The position numbers and the translations under genes were made by a program. 64,000 nt of DNA from contig JBFWSG010000018.1 in the NCBI GenBank assembly GCA_050248495.1, forward strand, positions 39,494 to 103,493. Direction: 5' to 3'. Below, one piece after another: positions 33,526 through 42,441 of the stretch (its first letter is position 1; each line of letters begins with the position of its first letter). The notes beneath the pieces are model-generated. The model was not told where the DNA came from, searched no databases, and saw only the letters and a list, made by a program, of their open reading frames with translations. Origin of the DNA: DASYDU01 sp050248495. GTDB lineage: Bacteria > Planctomycetota > Planctomycetia > Pirellulales > Lacipirellulaceae.

Positions 33526-33806
33526 TCGGAAGTCCGCGGCCGATGTTCCGCACTTCGCGGCCCAAGCGCGGCCGTCCGCGGCCAGAGCTTTGAAAAGTGC
33601 GGGGTTTCGCGCCTCTGGGGGACGAAGCAAATTCCGTTCCCAGCAGCCCTTGTCGGCCCCCGGCCGCTCGCCTTATACTCAACCGTTTTCCGCCAGCTCG
33701 GAACCCGCGGCACTCCGGCGCGTCGTCGTTGGAGGTTTTGCCTCGCGGCCTTGCGGTTCGTCGTCAGAAGTTTTCGTCGGTCATTTTGTCGAGTGAGTGT
33801 GTTGCC

Positions 33807-33920
33807 ATGAAAGTCCGTGCCAGCGTTCGGCGTGTCTGCGACAAGTGCAAGATCGTTCGCCGCCGCGGCGTGGTCCGCGTCGTGTGCAGCAATCCGCGCC
33901 ACAAGCAGCGGCAGGGTTAG
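33807..33920 (+). CDS. rpmJ: 50S ribosomal protein L36
   Basis: The smallest ribosomal protein, 37 residues (MKVRASVRRVCDKCKIVRRR, then GVVRVVCSNPRHKQRQG). The CxxC, Cys and His set binds zinc. The ATG at 33807 is the only start that gives L36; the frame is open for more than 200 nt upstream. The 280-nt gap after map contains no other gene, though it holds several GCGGCC words. Confidence 0.95.
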   Translation: MKVRASVRRVCDKCKIVRRRGVVRVVCSNPRHKQRQG

Positions 33921-34015
33921 TCAGCGGCGGCAGTGTTAGTAGCAGCGACAGCCCGGTATTAGCAACGACTCGGTATTAACAAAGACATTGTCAGTTTGTT
34001 CGGGAGCGTAAGCGT

Positions 34016-34399
34016 ATGCCACGTTTGCAAGGTGTCGACATTCCGCCGGATCGTCCGACGGTCATTTCGTTGACCTACCTGTACGGCGTCGGGCCGAAGA
34101 CGGCCCGTGAGCTGTGCCATAAGGCGGGTATCGATCCCCAGGCGCGGGCCCGCGAACTGGGCGAGGACGAGGTCGCGCGGATCGCGGCGCTACTCGACAA
34201 AGACTACGTGGTCGAAGGCCAATTGCGGCGGCAGGTGTCGCAGAACATTTCGCGGCTCCGCGACATCGCCTGCTACCGCGGTGTGCGTCATCGCCGCGGC
34301 TTGCCGGTGCGCGGCCAGCGGACGCGGACCAACGCCCGCACCCGCAAAGGTCCGAAGAAGACGGTTGCCGGTAAGAAGGGCGTGAAGGATCTGCGTTAA
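34016..34399 (+). CDS. rpsM: 30S ribosomal protein S13
   Basis: S13 is a head protein that contacts the P-site tRNA and the 50S subunit. The 127 residues show MPRLQGVDIPPDRPTVISLTYLYGVGPKTA, IARLRD-type core (NISRLRDIACYRGVRHRRGLPVRGQRTRTNARTRKGPKKTVAGKK). All family blocks are intact. It follows rpmJ as usual, opening the alpha part of the supercluster. Confidence 0.97.
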   Translation: MPRLQGVDIPPDRPTVISLTYLYGVGPKTARELCHKAGIDPQARARELGEDEVARIAALLDKDYVVEGQLRRQVSQNISRLRDIACYRGVRHRRGLPVRGQRTRTNARTRKGPKKTVAGKKGVKDLR

Positions 34400-34542
34400 C
34401 GGCGATTTGCGGTGACACATTCTGCGGACGCGCGCGGGCCATTTGCCTGTTCCCGTCGCCCTTCCGCTTGCGGTTTAGCACAAGTTTTCGCCCGCGTGTC
34501 GCAGCCTGCGGCACAGTGGGAAACGGACTCAGGAATCGATTC

Positions 34543-34947
34543 ATGGGAAAAGACAAAGCACCAGCGGCCGGCGCTTCGACCAAGAAAAAGGCCAAGCGCA
34601 GCGTATCGGTCGGCATCGCCTACATCGAAGCCACCTTCAACAACACGATGGTGACGATCACCGACACCAAGGGCGACACGCTCTGTTGGGCGAGTGCGGG
34701 CACCAGCGGCTTCAAAGGGAGCCGCAAGAGCACGCCGTTCGCCGGCCAGTGTGCCGCTCAGCAGGCCGCCGACAAGGCGAAGAAGTACGGACTCAAGGAA
34801 GTCGAAGTGAAGGTCAAAGGCCCCGGCAGCGGCCGCGAAAGCGCGATTACGTCGCTCGAAGCCGCCGGCCTGAAGGTGAAATCCATCGAAGACATCACGC
34901 CGCTGCCCCACAACGGCTGCCGGCCCCGCAAGAAGCGTCGCGTGTAG
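34543..34947 (+). CDS. rpsK: 30S ribosomal protein S11
   Basis: S11 lies on the platform near the mRNA exit. The 134-residue protein contains GIAYIEATFNNTMVTITDTKGDTLCWASAGTSGFKGSRKSTPFAGQ and the C-terminal SLEAAGLKVKSIEDITPLPHNGCRPRKKRRV. The ATG at 34543 (MGKDKAPAAG) is chosen because the conserved domain begins shortly after; upstream codons translate non-conserved leader sequence. Confidence 0.97.
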   Translation: MGKDKAPAAGASTKKKAKRSVSVGIAYIEATFNNTMVTITDTKGDTLCWASAGTSGFKGSRKSTPFAGQCAAQQAADKAKKYGLKEVEVKVKGPGSGRESAITSLEAAGLKVKSIEDITPLPHNGCRPRKKRRV

Positions 34948-34950
34948 GAA

Positions 34951-35001
34951 GTTAGTTGTCAGTGGTTAGTAGATAGTTGCAACTGACAACTGACAACTGA
35001 C
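34951..35001 (+). repeat. Heptamer inverted-repeat spacer, rpsK-rpsD
   Basis: AACTGAC is repeated three times in exact tandem at 34981-35001. The preceding GTTAGTTGTCAGTGGTTAG (34951-34969) is its approximate complement, with almost no loop. Another 65 nt without this word separate it from rpsD. Confidence 0.88.
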
Positions 35002-35066
35002 GACGTGCATTGCCGAGTGAGTGCGGCGAAGTAGTTACCGAGTAATTTAGCAATTCAGAAGATTCC

Positions 35067-35693
35067 ATGGCACGATACACAGGTCCCGTTTGCCGACTTT
35101 GCCGCCGCGACGGCTTGAAGCTGTTCCTCAAGGGCACGCGCTGCGACACGCCGAAATGTGCGTTCGAGCGCCGCGAGGCGCCTCCTGGCATGCACGTCGG
35201 CCGCCGCGGCAAGCTCACCGATTACGGCGTGCACCTCCGCGAGAAGCAAAAGGTCAAGCACTATTACGGCGTCTTGGAGCGGCAGTTCCGCAAGTATTTC
35301 CATCATGCTTCGAAGAGCAAGGGGAATACGGGCGCAACTCTGCTCGCCCTGCTCGAATGCCGCCTGGACAACATCGTCCATCGGCTCGGCTTCGGCCAGA
35401 GCCGGGCCCAGGCCCGGCAGGCCATCGCTCACGGCCACATCACGGTGAACGGCAAGCGGGTCGACATCCCCAGCTACCAGGTCCGCGTGGGCGACGTGAT
35501 CCGGGCCAAGAACGCGGCCAAGAGCCTCGACGTCGTGCGGGCCGCCCTGGCCGAGTCCCACCGCGACGTCCCCGACTTCCTCACCCGCAGTGATTCGCAA
35601 GTTCCCGAAGGCATTGTCAGCCGGTTGCCCTCGGCCGATGAAGTATCGATTCCGGTTCAGACCCAGTTGATCGTCGAGCTCTGCTCGCGCTAA
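35067..35693 (+). CDS. rpsD: 30S ribosomal protein S4
   Basis: S4 nucleates 30S assembly and in E. coli represses the alpha operon. The 208 residues contain the zinc form of the N-terminal domain (CRLCRRDGLKLFLKGTRC...KC, with four cysteines) and the S4 RNA-binding domain (RLDNIVHRLGFGQSRAQARQAIAHGHITVNGKRVDIPSYQV). The start is ATG at 35067. It lies between rpsK and rpoA as in most bacteria. Confidence 0.97.
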   Translation: MARYTGPVCRLCRRDGLKLFLKGTRCDTPKCAFERREAPPGMHVGRRGKLTDYGVHLREKQKVKHYYGVLERQFRKYFHHASKSKGNTGATLLALLECRLDNIVHRLGFGQSRAQARQAIAHGHITVNGKRVDIPSYQVRVGDVIRAKNAAKSLDVVRAALAESHRDVPDFLTRSDSQVPEGIVSRLPSADEVSIPVQTQLIVELCSR

Positions 35694-35836
35694 ACGGCGC
35701 GGACCAGCGTTCGAGGTAGTTACGGAGCGCTAGCGCGCGACAGGCAGAGGGAGTGTAGGACGAGCGGCCGGCTTGCTCACCTACTCGCCGATACACCCGT
35801 CGCGGTCGGGAGCGTCCATTTCCGAGGAGAAACCTG

Positions 35837-36832
35837 ATGCATATTCGATGGCGTGGTTTGGAGCTTCCCAGCACCGTAGATTGCGACGCGGCAACGCTGA
35901 CCCCGACCTACGGGAAGTTCGTCGTGGAGCCGTTCGAGCGCGGCTTTGGCGCCACGATCGGCAACGGCCTGCGCCGCATCCTGCTTTCGAGCCTCGAAGG
36001 GAGTGCGGTCACCCAGATCAAGGTCCACAACGCCCAGCACGAATTCACCACCATCCAGGGCGTTCGTGAAGACGTCACCGACATTGTGCTGAACGTCAAA
36101 TCGCTGATCGTGAAGAATCACAGCGATTCGACCCGTGTGCTGCGTGTCGAGAAGAACACGGCCGGTCCGATCACCGCCGCAGACATCGAGACGGACGAAG
36201 CGGTCGAGGTGCTCAACAAGGACCATGTCCTGGCGAATCTCACGGACAACGTGAAATTCGTGATGGAAATGGTGGTCGAGAACGGCCGCGGGTATATACC
36301 GTCGACCGAGCACAGCCAGAACATCCAGGAAATCGGCATCATCCCGATCGACGCGGTTTACAGCCCGGTGGTCCGCGTCCGCTACGGGATCGAAGAGACC
36401 CGCGTCGGTCAGAAGACCAACTACGACAAGCTCACCATCGAGATCTGGACCAACGGCTCGGTTGCGCCGGAAATGGCGCTGGTCGAATCGGCCAAGATCT
36501 TGCGTAAGCACCTCAATCCGTTCGTGCAGTACACGGAGCTCGGCGCACAGGTTCGTTCGCCGTCGCGCGGCGTGAGCGCCGGCATCGATGCGGCGATGGA
36601 AGCCAAGCTCAACATGAGCCTGTCCGAGCTGATGCTCTCGGTGCGGGCCAGCAACTGCCTCGAATCGGAAAACATCATGACAGTCCGCGACCTGGTTCGC
36701 CGCTCGGAAGACCAGCTGCTGGAGGTCCGCAACTTCGGCGAAACAACGCTCACCGAAGTCAAAGACAAGCTCCGCGAGCTGGGGCTGCATCTCGGCATGC
36801 GGTTGCCGCAGGCCACGGTCGGGGCCCTCTAG
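35837..36832 (+). CDS. rpoA: DNA-directed RNA polymerase subunit alpha
   Basis: RpoA dimerises to start RNA-polymerase assembly, and its C-terminal domain contacts UP elements and activators. The 331 residues contain the N-terminal domain (GKFVVEPFERGFGATIGNGLRRILLSSLEGSAVT) and, after a linker, the C-terminal helix-hairpin-helix domain (SVRASNCLESENIMTVRDLVRRSEDQLLEVRNFGETTLTEVKDKL). GAGGAGAAA lies upstream of the ATG. Confidence 0.97.
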   Translation: MHIRWRGLELPSTVDCDAATLTPTYGKFVVEPFERGFGATIGNGLRRILLSSLEGSAVTQIKVHNAQHEFTTIQGVREDVTDIVLNVKSLIVKNHSDSTRVLRVEKNTAGPITAADIETDEAVEVLNKDHVLANLTDNVKFVMEMVVENGRGYIPSTEHSQNIQEIGIIPIDAVYSPVVRVRYGIEETRVGQKTNYDKLTIEIWTNGSVAPEMALVESAKILRKHLNPFVQYTELGAQVRSPSRGVSAGIDAAMEAKLNMSLSELMLSVRASNCLESENIMTVRDLVRRSEDQLLEVRNFGETTLTEVKDKLRELGLHLGMRLPQATVGAL

Positions 36833-36868
36833 GGATCAGAATCAATCTTCAACGTTTAGCGTGCAATC

Positions 36869-37468
36869 ATGCGACATCGACGTAAAGGCCGCGTTCTCGG
36901 CCGTTGCCCCAGCCATCAGCGTGCTCTCTTGAAGAGCCTCGCCAGCGCGCTCTTCCTCACGGAGCGCGACGCCGAGTTCGACGACAACGCGCCGAAGACC
37001 AAGGGCCGGATCATCACCACGGTGACCAAGGCCAAGGAAGTTCGCCCGCTGGTGGAGAAGTGCATTACGCTGGCCTGCAAGGCGCAGCTCGCGGAAGATG
37101 CGGCCCGTGAATTCGGCACCACTTCGGCCCGCGGCAGCGACGAATGGAAGAAGTGGCGCAAGAGCGACCGCTGGACCAAGTGGAACTCGGCTATCGCTCC
37201 GTCGCTCGCCGCCCGTCGCCGCGTGCTGATGCTGATCGGCGACAAGCAGGCCGTGGGTGTGCTGTTCAAGGAAATCGCGCCGCGGTTTGTCGATCGTCCG
37301 GGCGGCTACACGCGGATCGTGCGGCTGGCTAAGCCGCGGCTGGGCGACGCCGGCACCCGCGCGATGCTCGAGCTGGTCGGCGTCCGCGACCGGGTGTTGG
37401 AGCGCAGCGTCCGCCCGTCGTTTGAAGGCGAGAAGTCGCCTGCCGCCGAGCCCGCCGCCGCGACGTAG
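36869..37468 (+). CDS. rplQ: 50S ribosomal protein L17, extended form
   Basis: L17 lies near the tunnel exit. The N-terminus (MRHRRKGRVLGRCPSHQRALLKSLA), ITTVTKAKEVRPLVEK and the C-terminal APRFVDRPGGYTRIVRLAKPRLGD are typical. At 199 residues it is far longer than the usual 115-130. There is an insertion of about 12 residues after SALFLTER, one of about 35 residues rich in Trp and Lys (WKKWRKSDRWTKWNS) and a C-terminal tail. It is the last gene of the supercluster, followed by a GC hairpin. Confidence 0.95.
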   Translation: MRHRRKGRVLGRCPSHQRALLKSLASALFLTERDAEFDDNAPKTKGRIITTVTKAKEVRPLVEKCITLACKAQLAEDAAREFGTTSARGSDEWKKWRKSDRWTKWNSAIAPSLAARRRVLMLIGDKQAVGVLFKEIAPRFVDRPGGYTRIVRLAKPRLGDAGTRAMLELVGVRDRVLERSVRPSFEGEKSPAAEPAAAT

Positions 37469-37491
37469 TCCGCGTTGAAATTCTGGGAGGG

Positions 37492-37512
37492 CGAGGCTCT
37501 CGCCGAGCCTCG
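37492..37512 (+). terminator. GC hairpin after rplQ, possible terminator or REP
   Basis: CGAGGCTC (37492-37499) and GAGCCTCG (37505-37512) form a perfect 8-bp stem with a 5-nt loop, 24 nt after the rplQ stop. There is no T-run, so Rho-independent termination is uncertain. CTGCTAGCAG (37521-37530) is a second palindrome. Confidence 0.45.
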
Positions 37513-37650
37513 TCGACTGTCTGCTAGCAGACCACCTCGCATTGACGCTAGCGGTGCGCTCCTCTACCCTACGCGGCCCCTCTTCTCCCCGATGCGCCTG
37601 CCCGGCAGTAACAGCCAGGCGTGCGCCTCACCGTCGCATTCCGAAACGAC

Positions 37651-38538
37651 ATGCGAGTTTCGTACTTAAGTTGCGCCTTGCTGCTGGTCGCACTGGCGGG
37701 CGGCTGCCGCCTGCTCGGCGAGGAGGCGATCGTCCAGGGCAACTCGCCCCTCCGGCCGCTGCAGGCGCCGGCCGACAGCGTGCAGATCGAGATTATCTGG
37801 GCCCGCTGTGAGCTCGACGACGCTGAATTGAACGATACGGTCTGGAACGAAATCGACGAGACGCAAGTCGACCCGGCGGCCCATCGCGAGCTCGCACGCA
37901 ACGGGTTCCGCGTCGGCGTTGTGACCGGCGCGCCTCCTGATGCGATTGCCCGGCTGCTGAACATGGGCGAAGCCCCGGAGAACCAGACCTCGAGTTCTGG
38001 GCAGAATCCCGCCGGGCTCAAAACGCTCGAATTGAACCACGACGCCAAGATTCACGGCAGCCGCCGCAGCCTGCGCCGCGGCGAGCGGATGGAAATTCGC
38101 GCGTCGGAGAATCTCGCCGCGATGCCGCTTTTGGTGGCTCGCGGCCGCGACGTCCACGGCCGCACCTTTCGCGACGCCCAGGCGATTTACGCCCTCTCGG
38201 TCGATCCGCAACCGGACCAAACGATTCGCGTCGAGCTGACGCCGGAAATTCAGTACGGCCCCAACCAGATGCGCTGGACCGGCGGCGATGAAGGCATCGA
38301 CGTCGTGCTGCGCCAGCTCCCCATGCGCGACCGCGAAGTGCTCGAATCGATGCGGATGAACGTGCGGCTCGCGCCGGGCGAAATGCTGATCCTCTCCGGG
38401 CTGCCCGACTCCGGCAGCCGCCCCGGCCACTATTTCCACACCACCGAGTCGTCCGCCGGCCGCGAGCAGAAGATCATGCTCATCCGTCTGGCCCAAGTGC
38501 CCAAGAGCGAAACTTTCGCAGCGGCCGCGGACTTCTGA
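37651..38538 (+). CDS. Lipoprotein of unknown function
   Basis: A 295-residue protein with a lipoprotein signal: LLLVALAGGC, with the lipidated cysteine at about residue 19. The rest is soluble and mixed alpha/beta. It has segments such as VQIEIIWARCELDDAELNDTVWNEIDE and the phrase MNVRLAPGEMLILSGLPDSGSRPGHYFHT near the C-terminus, a pattern I associate with planctomycete proteins of unknown role. The ATG at 37651 is chosen for the lipobox distance. It lies between rplQ and the aldolase gene. Confidence 0.75.
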   Translation: MRVSYLSCALLLVALAGGCRLLGEEAIVQGNSPLRPLQAPADSVQIEIIWARCELDDAELNDTVWNEIDETQVDPAAHRELARNGFRVGVVTGAPPDAIARLLNMGEAPENQTSSSGQNPAGLKTLELNHDAKIHGSRRSLRRGERMEIRASENLAAMPLLVARGRDVHGRTFRDAQAIYALSVDPQPDQTIRVELTPEIQYGPNQMRWTGGDEGIDVVLRQLPMRDREVLESMRMNVRLAPGEMLILSGLPDSGSRPGHYFHTTESSAGREQKIMLIRLAQVPKSETFAAAADF

Positions 38539-38711
38539 AACTGTTCCGGCAATCGTCCGATCCCGGCGGCCCCTCCTCACCCGCGGGAGAAAACACTAAA
38601 ATGCGTGGTCCTAAAAAAAACAGGCCCACCGCGTGGCTGACGCCCCGCCAATTTGTCAGCCTGAGAGAAACTGATTCGCCTGCGGAATCGCCAGCCCGAG
38701 GAGATTCGATC

Positions 38712-39755
38712 ATGTCGCTCGTCCCCATGCGTCTGCTCTTGGATCACGCCGCCGAAAACGATTACGGCCTCGCGGCCTTCAACGTCAACAACATGGAGCA
38801 GATCCAGGCCATCATGGAAGCGGCCAAGGAGACCGATTCGCCGGTCATCGTGCAGGCCTCGCGCGGCGCCCGTTCCTATTGCCAGGACAATTACCTCCGC
38901 CACCTGATGATCGCCGCCTCGGAGCTCTATCCGCAGATTCCGATCGCCATGCACCAGGACCACGGCAACAGCCCCGACACCTGCAAGAGCGCGATCGACA
39001 ACGGCTTTACCTCGGTGATGATGGACGGCTCACTCAAGGCCGACGGCAAGACACCGGCCGACTTCGATTACAACGTCGGCGTGACCAAGGAAGTCGTCGA
39101 GCTGGCCCACGCCAAGGGCGTTTCGGTCGAGGGCGAGCTGGGCTGCCTCGGCTCACTCGAGCACGGCGGCGGCGAGAAGGAAGACGGCCACGGCGCCGAG
39201 GGCGTCCTCTCGCACGACCAGCTGCTCACCGATCCCGATGAGGCCGAGCGCTTCGTCGCCGAGACGGGCGTCGACGCGCTGGCCGTGGCCATCGGCACCA
39301 GCCACGGTGCGTACAAGTTCACCAGCCGTCCGACCGGCGAAGTGCTCGCCATGGATCGCATCGAAGAGATCCATCGCCGCCTGCCGAACTGCCACCTCGT
39401 GATGCACGGCTCCAGCAGCGTGCCGCAGGAGCTGCAGGACGTCATCAACCAGTTTGGCGGCAAGCTCAAACAAACCTGGGGCGTGCCGGTCGAAGAGATA
39501 CAGCGCGGCATCAAGCACGGCGTCCGCAAGATCAACGTCGACACCGACAATCGCCTCGCCATCACCGGCGCGATTCGCAAGGTCTTCGCCGAGTCGCCCG
39601 AGAAGTTCGACCCCCGCGACTACCTCAAGCCCGCCCGCGAAGCCATGAAGCAGGTTTGCATCGCCCGCATGACCTCCTTCGGCCAGGCCGGCTGGGGCTC
39701 CAAGATCAAGCCCGTCACGATCGACAAGTTCGTCAGCTATTATGCGATGGTGTAG
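38712..39755 (+). CDS. fba: Fructose-bisphosphate aldolase, class II
   Basis: Class II aldolase cleaves fructose 1,6-bisphosphate to DHAP and glyceraldehyde 3-phosphate, using zinc. The 347 residues contain FNVNNMEQIQAIMEAA, the catalytic/metal motifs MHQDHGNS, EGELGCLGSLE, IGTSHGAYKF and MHGSSSVP, and the substrate-binding NVDTDNRLA. The ATG at 38712 has GAGGAG upstream. It appears to be the only glycolytic gene in the window and is not in an evident operon. Confidence 0.95.
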   Translation: MSLVPMRLLLDHAAENDYGLAAFNVNNMEQIQAIMEAAKETDSPVIVQASRGARSYCQDNYLRHLMIAASELYPQIPIAMHQDHGNSPDTCKSAIDNGFTSVMMDGSLKADGKTPADFDYNVGVTKEVVELAHAKGVSVEGELGCLGSLEHGGGEKEDGHGAEGVLSHDQLLTDPDEAERFVAETGVDALAVAIGTSHGAYKFTSRPTGEVLAMDRIEEIHRRLPNCHLVMHGSSSVPQELQDVINQFGGKLKQTWGVPVEEIQRGIKHGVRKINVDTDNRLAITGAIRKVFAESPEKFDPRDYLKPAREAMKQVCIARMTSFGQAGWGSKIKPVTIDKFVSYYAMV

Positions 39756-39817
39756 CGAAATCCGCCGGCGTGGCTGGGTCGTCGTCTCGCGGTGCCATAC
39801 CGTGGTACAATTGCAGC

Positions 39818-40384
39818 ATGAGCATCGCGACTCGTATCACCACAGCCGATGATCTGTTTCGGATGCCAAGCGATGGCAAACGGTTCGAGCTCGTTAAGGG
39901 GGAGCTGCGCACAATGACGCCCTCGGGGAGTGCCCATGGATACGTCGTTGTGGAAGTCACCGTACGCCTTGGCGAATACGTCAGCCGAAACGGGCTGGGC
40001 TGCGTATTTGGCGCGGAGACGGGATTTCGGATCGAACGAGACCCAGACACGGTCCTCGCACCCGATGTGTCGTACATTCGGAAAGAGCGGCTCGAAGCAA
40101 CGGGCATTCCTGATGAGTTCTTTCCGGAAGCTCCTGCACTAGTTGTCGAAGTCGTTTCCCCCAACGACACCGCATATGAAGTCGACGACAAAATGCAGCG
40201 GTGGTTTGCGGCTGGCGTCGAATTGGGATGGGTCGTCTACCCAAAGGGACACACCGTCACCGTCTACCGCGGTCTCAACGACATCCATGTCTTGAAGGCT
40301 GACGAGATGCTGGATGGCGGCTCGGTCGTGCCCGGATTCACTTGCCGAGTTGGCGATTTATTTGCCCGTCTCGGCGCGCAATAG
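39818..40384 (+). CDS. Uma2 family (DUF820) endonuclease-like protein
   Basis: A 188-residue protein of the Uma2 family, which has a PD-(D/E)XK nuclease fold and is very expanded in cyanobacteria and planctomycetes. Visible motifs are FELVKGELRTMTPSGSAHG, the APDVSYIRKERL segment, the catalytic-type PALVVEVVSPNDT and a lysine in DDKMQRWFAAGVELGWVVYP. Function is unproven. The ATG at 39818 starts the usual MSIATRITTADDL. It is a single gene between fba and the propeller protein. Confidence 0.85.
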   Translation: MSIATRITTADDLFRMPSDGKRFELVKGELRTMTPSGSAHGYVVVEVTVRLGEYVSRNGLGCVFGAETGFRIERDPDTVLAPDVSYIRKERLEATGIPDEFFPEAPALVVEVVSPNDTAYEVDDKMQRWFAAGVELGWVVYPKGHTVTVYRGLNDIHVLKADEMLDGGSVVPGFTCRVGDLFARLGAQ

Positions 40385-40407
40385 CAGGATTGCAGAGGAG
40401 GCATTGC

Positions 40408-41712
40408 ATGAGATCGCGCGCGATCGTGTGTTTGGTTTTGGTCGGGGCTTCGAGCTCTTTTGCCGCCGACTGGCCGCAGTGGATGGGACCCCAGCGCGAC
40501 AACGTTTGGCGCGAAGAGGGCATCGTCGCCGAACTTCCCGAGGGCGGACCCAAGGTCGTGTGGCGAGTTCCTGTTGCTGGCGGTTATGCAGGTCCGGCCG
40601 TCGCCGACGGCAAGGTCTTCATCGCCGACTATGTCACCGCCGACAACGTGAAGGTCGCCAACTTCGAGCGCAAGGAATCCACCGGCACCGAGCGGGTGCT
40701 CGCGCTGGATGAGGCGACCGGCAAGGAGCTGTGGAAATACGAATACCCGGTCAAGTACACGATCTCCTATCCCGCCGGTCCACGCTGCACCCCGACCGTC
40801 TCCGACGGCAAAGTCTATACGCTCGGCGCCGAGGGCAACCTGCATGCCTTCGACGCCAAGACGGGCGACGTCCTCTGGTCGCACGACTTCAACAAGGAAT
40901 ACGGCGCGAAGACCGCCCTCTGGGGCTACGCGGGCCATCCGCTCGTGGACGGCGACAAGCTGATTTGCATCGTTGGCGGCGAGGGGAGCTACGCCGTCGC
41001 CTTCGACAAGAACACCGGCAAAGAGCTGTGGAAGAATCTCACGTCGCCCGAGCAGGGTTACTCGCCGCCGGCGATCCTCGACGTCATGGGCCAGCGGCAG
41101 CTCGTGCTGTTGCGGCCCGATGCGGTCACCGCCTTAGACCCAGACACCGGCAAAGAGATCTGGTCCGTTCCGTACGAGTCGACCAACGGCCTGGTGGTGA
41201 TGACGCCCGTCATCTGGAAGGACTACATGTTCGTGGGCGGCTATTCGCAAAAGAACATGCTCATCAAGCTCGGTGCTGATGGCAAATCGGCCGATATGGA
41301 GTGGAACGACCTCGCCAAGCATGCCATGTCGCCGATCAACGTCCAGCCCACGCTCGACGGCGACAATCTCTATGGCTTCGACCAGGGCGGCCGCCTCGTC
41401 GGCGTCACGCTCCCCGACGGCGACCGGCTCTGGGAAACCACCGAGCCCGTCGGCAAGCGCCCCGCCAACAGCGCCACCGCCTTCATCATCCGCCAGGGCG
41501 ACCGCTACTTCATGTTCACCGAAAACGGCGACCTCGTCGTCGCCGACCTCACGCCCGCAGGCTTCCAAGAACTCAGCCGCGCGCACATCCTCGACCCCAC
41601 GAACGACGCCTTCGGCCGCCCCGTCGTCTGGTGCTCACCGGCGTTTGCCAACAAGCGGATGTATGTTCGCAACGACAAGGAATGCGTGGCGGTGGATTTG
41701 GCCGCGGAGTGA
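40408..41712 (+). CDS. Secreted PQQ-like beta-propeller protein
   Basis: A 434-residue exported protein with a signal peptide (MRSRAIVCLVLVGASSSFA) followed by DWPQWMGPQRDNVW, the usual start of planctomycete PQQ-like propellers. Repeated blade motifs occur: ALDEATGKELWKYEYP, AFDAKTGDVLWSHDF, AFDKNTGKELWKNLT and ALDPDTGKEIWSVPY. No cofactor ligands of true PQQ dehydrogenases are seen, so a structural or binding role is as likely as an enzyme. The GAGGAGG site precedes the ATG at 40408. Confidence 0.85.
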   Translation: MRSRAIVCLVLVGASSSFAADWPQWMGPQRDNVWREEGIVAELPEGGPKVVWRVPVAGGYAGPAVADGKVFIADYVTADNVKVANFERKESTGTERVLALDEATGKELWKYEYPVKYTISYPAGPRCTPTVSDGKVYTLGAEGNLHAFDAKTGDVLWSHDFNKEYGAKTALWGYAGHPLVDGDKLICIVGGEGSYAVAFDKNTGKELWKNLTSPEQGYSPPAILDVMGQRQLVLLRPDAVTALDPDTGKEIWSVPYESTNGLVVMTPVIWKDYMFVGGYSQKNMLIKLGADGKSADMEWNDLAKHAMSPINVQPTLDGDNLYGFDQGGRLVGVTLPDGDRLWETTEPVGKRPANSATAFIIRQGDRYFMFTENGDLVVADLTPAGFQELSRAHILDPTNDAFGRPVVWCSPAFANKRMYVRNDKECVAVDLAAE

Positions 41713-41744
41713 GTTAGCGAATGTGTGGCGTGGAATCGGGGTGC

Positions 41745-41767
41745 CACTGCTGGCTTGTCCAGCAGTG
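41745..41767. repeat. REP-like palindrome after the propeller gene
   Basis: CACTGCTGG (41745-41753) and CCAGCAGTG (41759-41767) form a perfect 9-bp stem with a 5-nt loop, between two genes whose 3' ends face each other. It may also terminate transcription. Confidence 0.65.
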
Positions 41768-41883
41768 CTCTTCCTGCCTCAACCTCGCGGTCAAAGCTCC
41801 GGTCGATGCTGCCCTCGCCTTGCAGCTCAAGCCACGAACTCTGCCGGAATGCGTTCCAACTTTGGCGCGAGTGGATTGATGGA

Positions 41884-42363
41884 TTAGCATTCCCGCTGAA
41901 AGCCGACATCTTCTGGCGACCTCAGGGGGAATCGCCAACATGTACCGTGGTTGGTTAGCGAAAGGACCTCATTCTCGTACAGCTCGATAGATACAAACGG
42001 ATTTGATTCTGTGAAAAAGGCAATCCACAGGAGATTGCCGGTGTCTAATTTTAGAGCCGCGACAAATCCATCCCCACCGAGTCCACCTTCGCCACCCTGG
42101 ACACAAAGATTTCGGGATTCGTCAGTCGCCTCGCAAAGCGAGATCAGCCCCGTCGTTTGCAGTGGCTTAGCGGCATTTAGGTCGATAAGTCGCGTCCAAT
42201 TTCCGCGCTGAATGATCGGGGTTGAATTCTTTCCGTTGACGCGGTCCGATCGAATATGCACCTCGCGAACTCGCCCGTCGGGAAAAATAATTCCGTTGAG
42301 AATTGGACAGCTTTCAGCTCGCCACATTTCATTAATATCGATATCGCGATGCTGATCATTCAT
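41884..42363 (-). CDS. Hypothetical protein
   Basis: A 159-residue protein of unknown function. It looks coding: a start ATG at 42363 with GAGG 6 nt upstream, and beta-strand alternation through VREVHIRSDRVNGKNSTPII, FVAALKLDTGNLLWIAFF and SIELYENEVLSLTN. The phrase AALKLDTGNLLW resembles a single propeller blade, so it may derive from a propeller protein such as the upstream neighbour, with which it converges. GC content here is lower than in neighbouring genes, which could indicate acquired or decaying DNA. No motif gives an activity. Confidence 0.5.
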   Translation of the reverse strand: MNDQHRDIDINEMWRAESCPILNGIIFPDGRVREVHIRSDRVNGKNSTPIIQRGNWTRLIDLNAAKPLQTTGLISLCEATDESRNLCVQGGEGGLGGDGFVAALKLDTGNLLWIAFFTESNPFVSIELYENEVLSLTNHGTCWRFPLRSPEDVGFQREC

Positions 42364-42441
42364 TCCGAGCCTCAAATCTCCCGTGTTGCAGCGTGAGTAA
42401 TCTATCTTGATCGCTGTCGTTCCAACAAACTCCTGTTGCCC

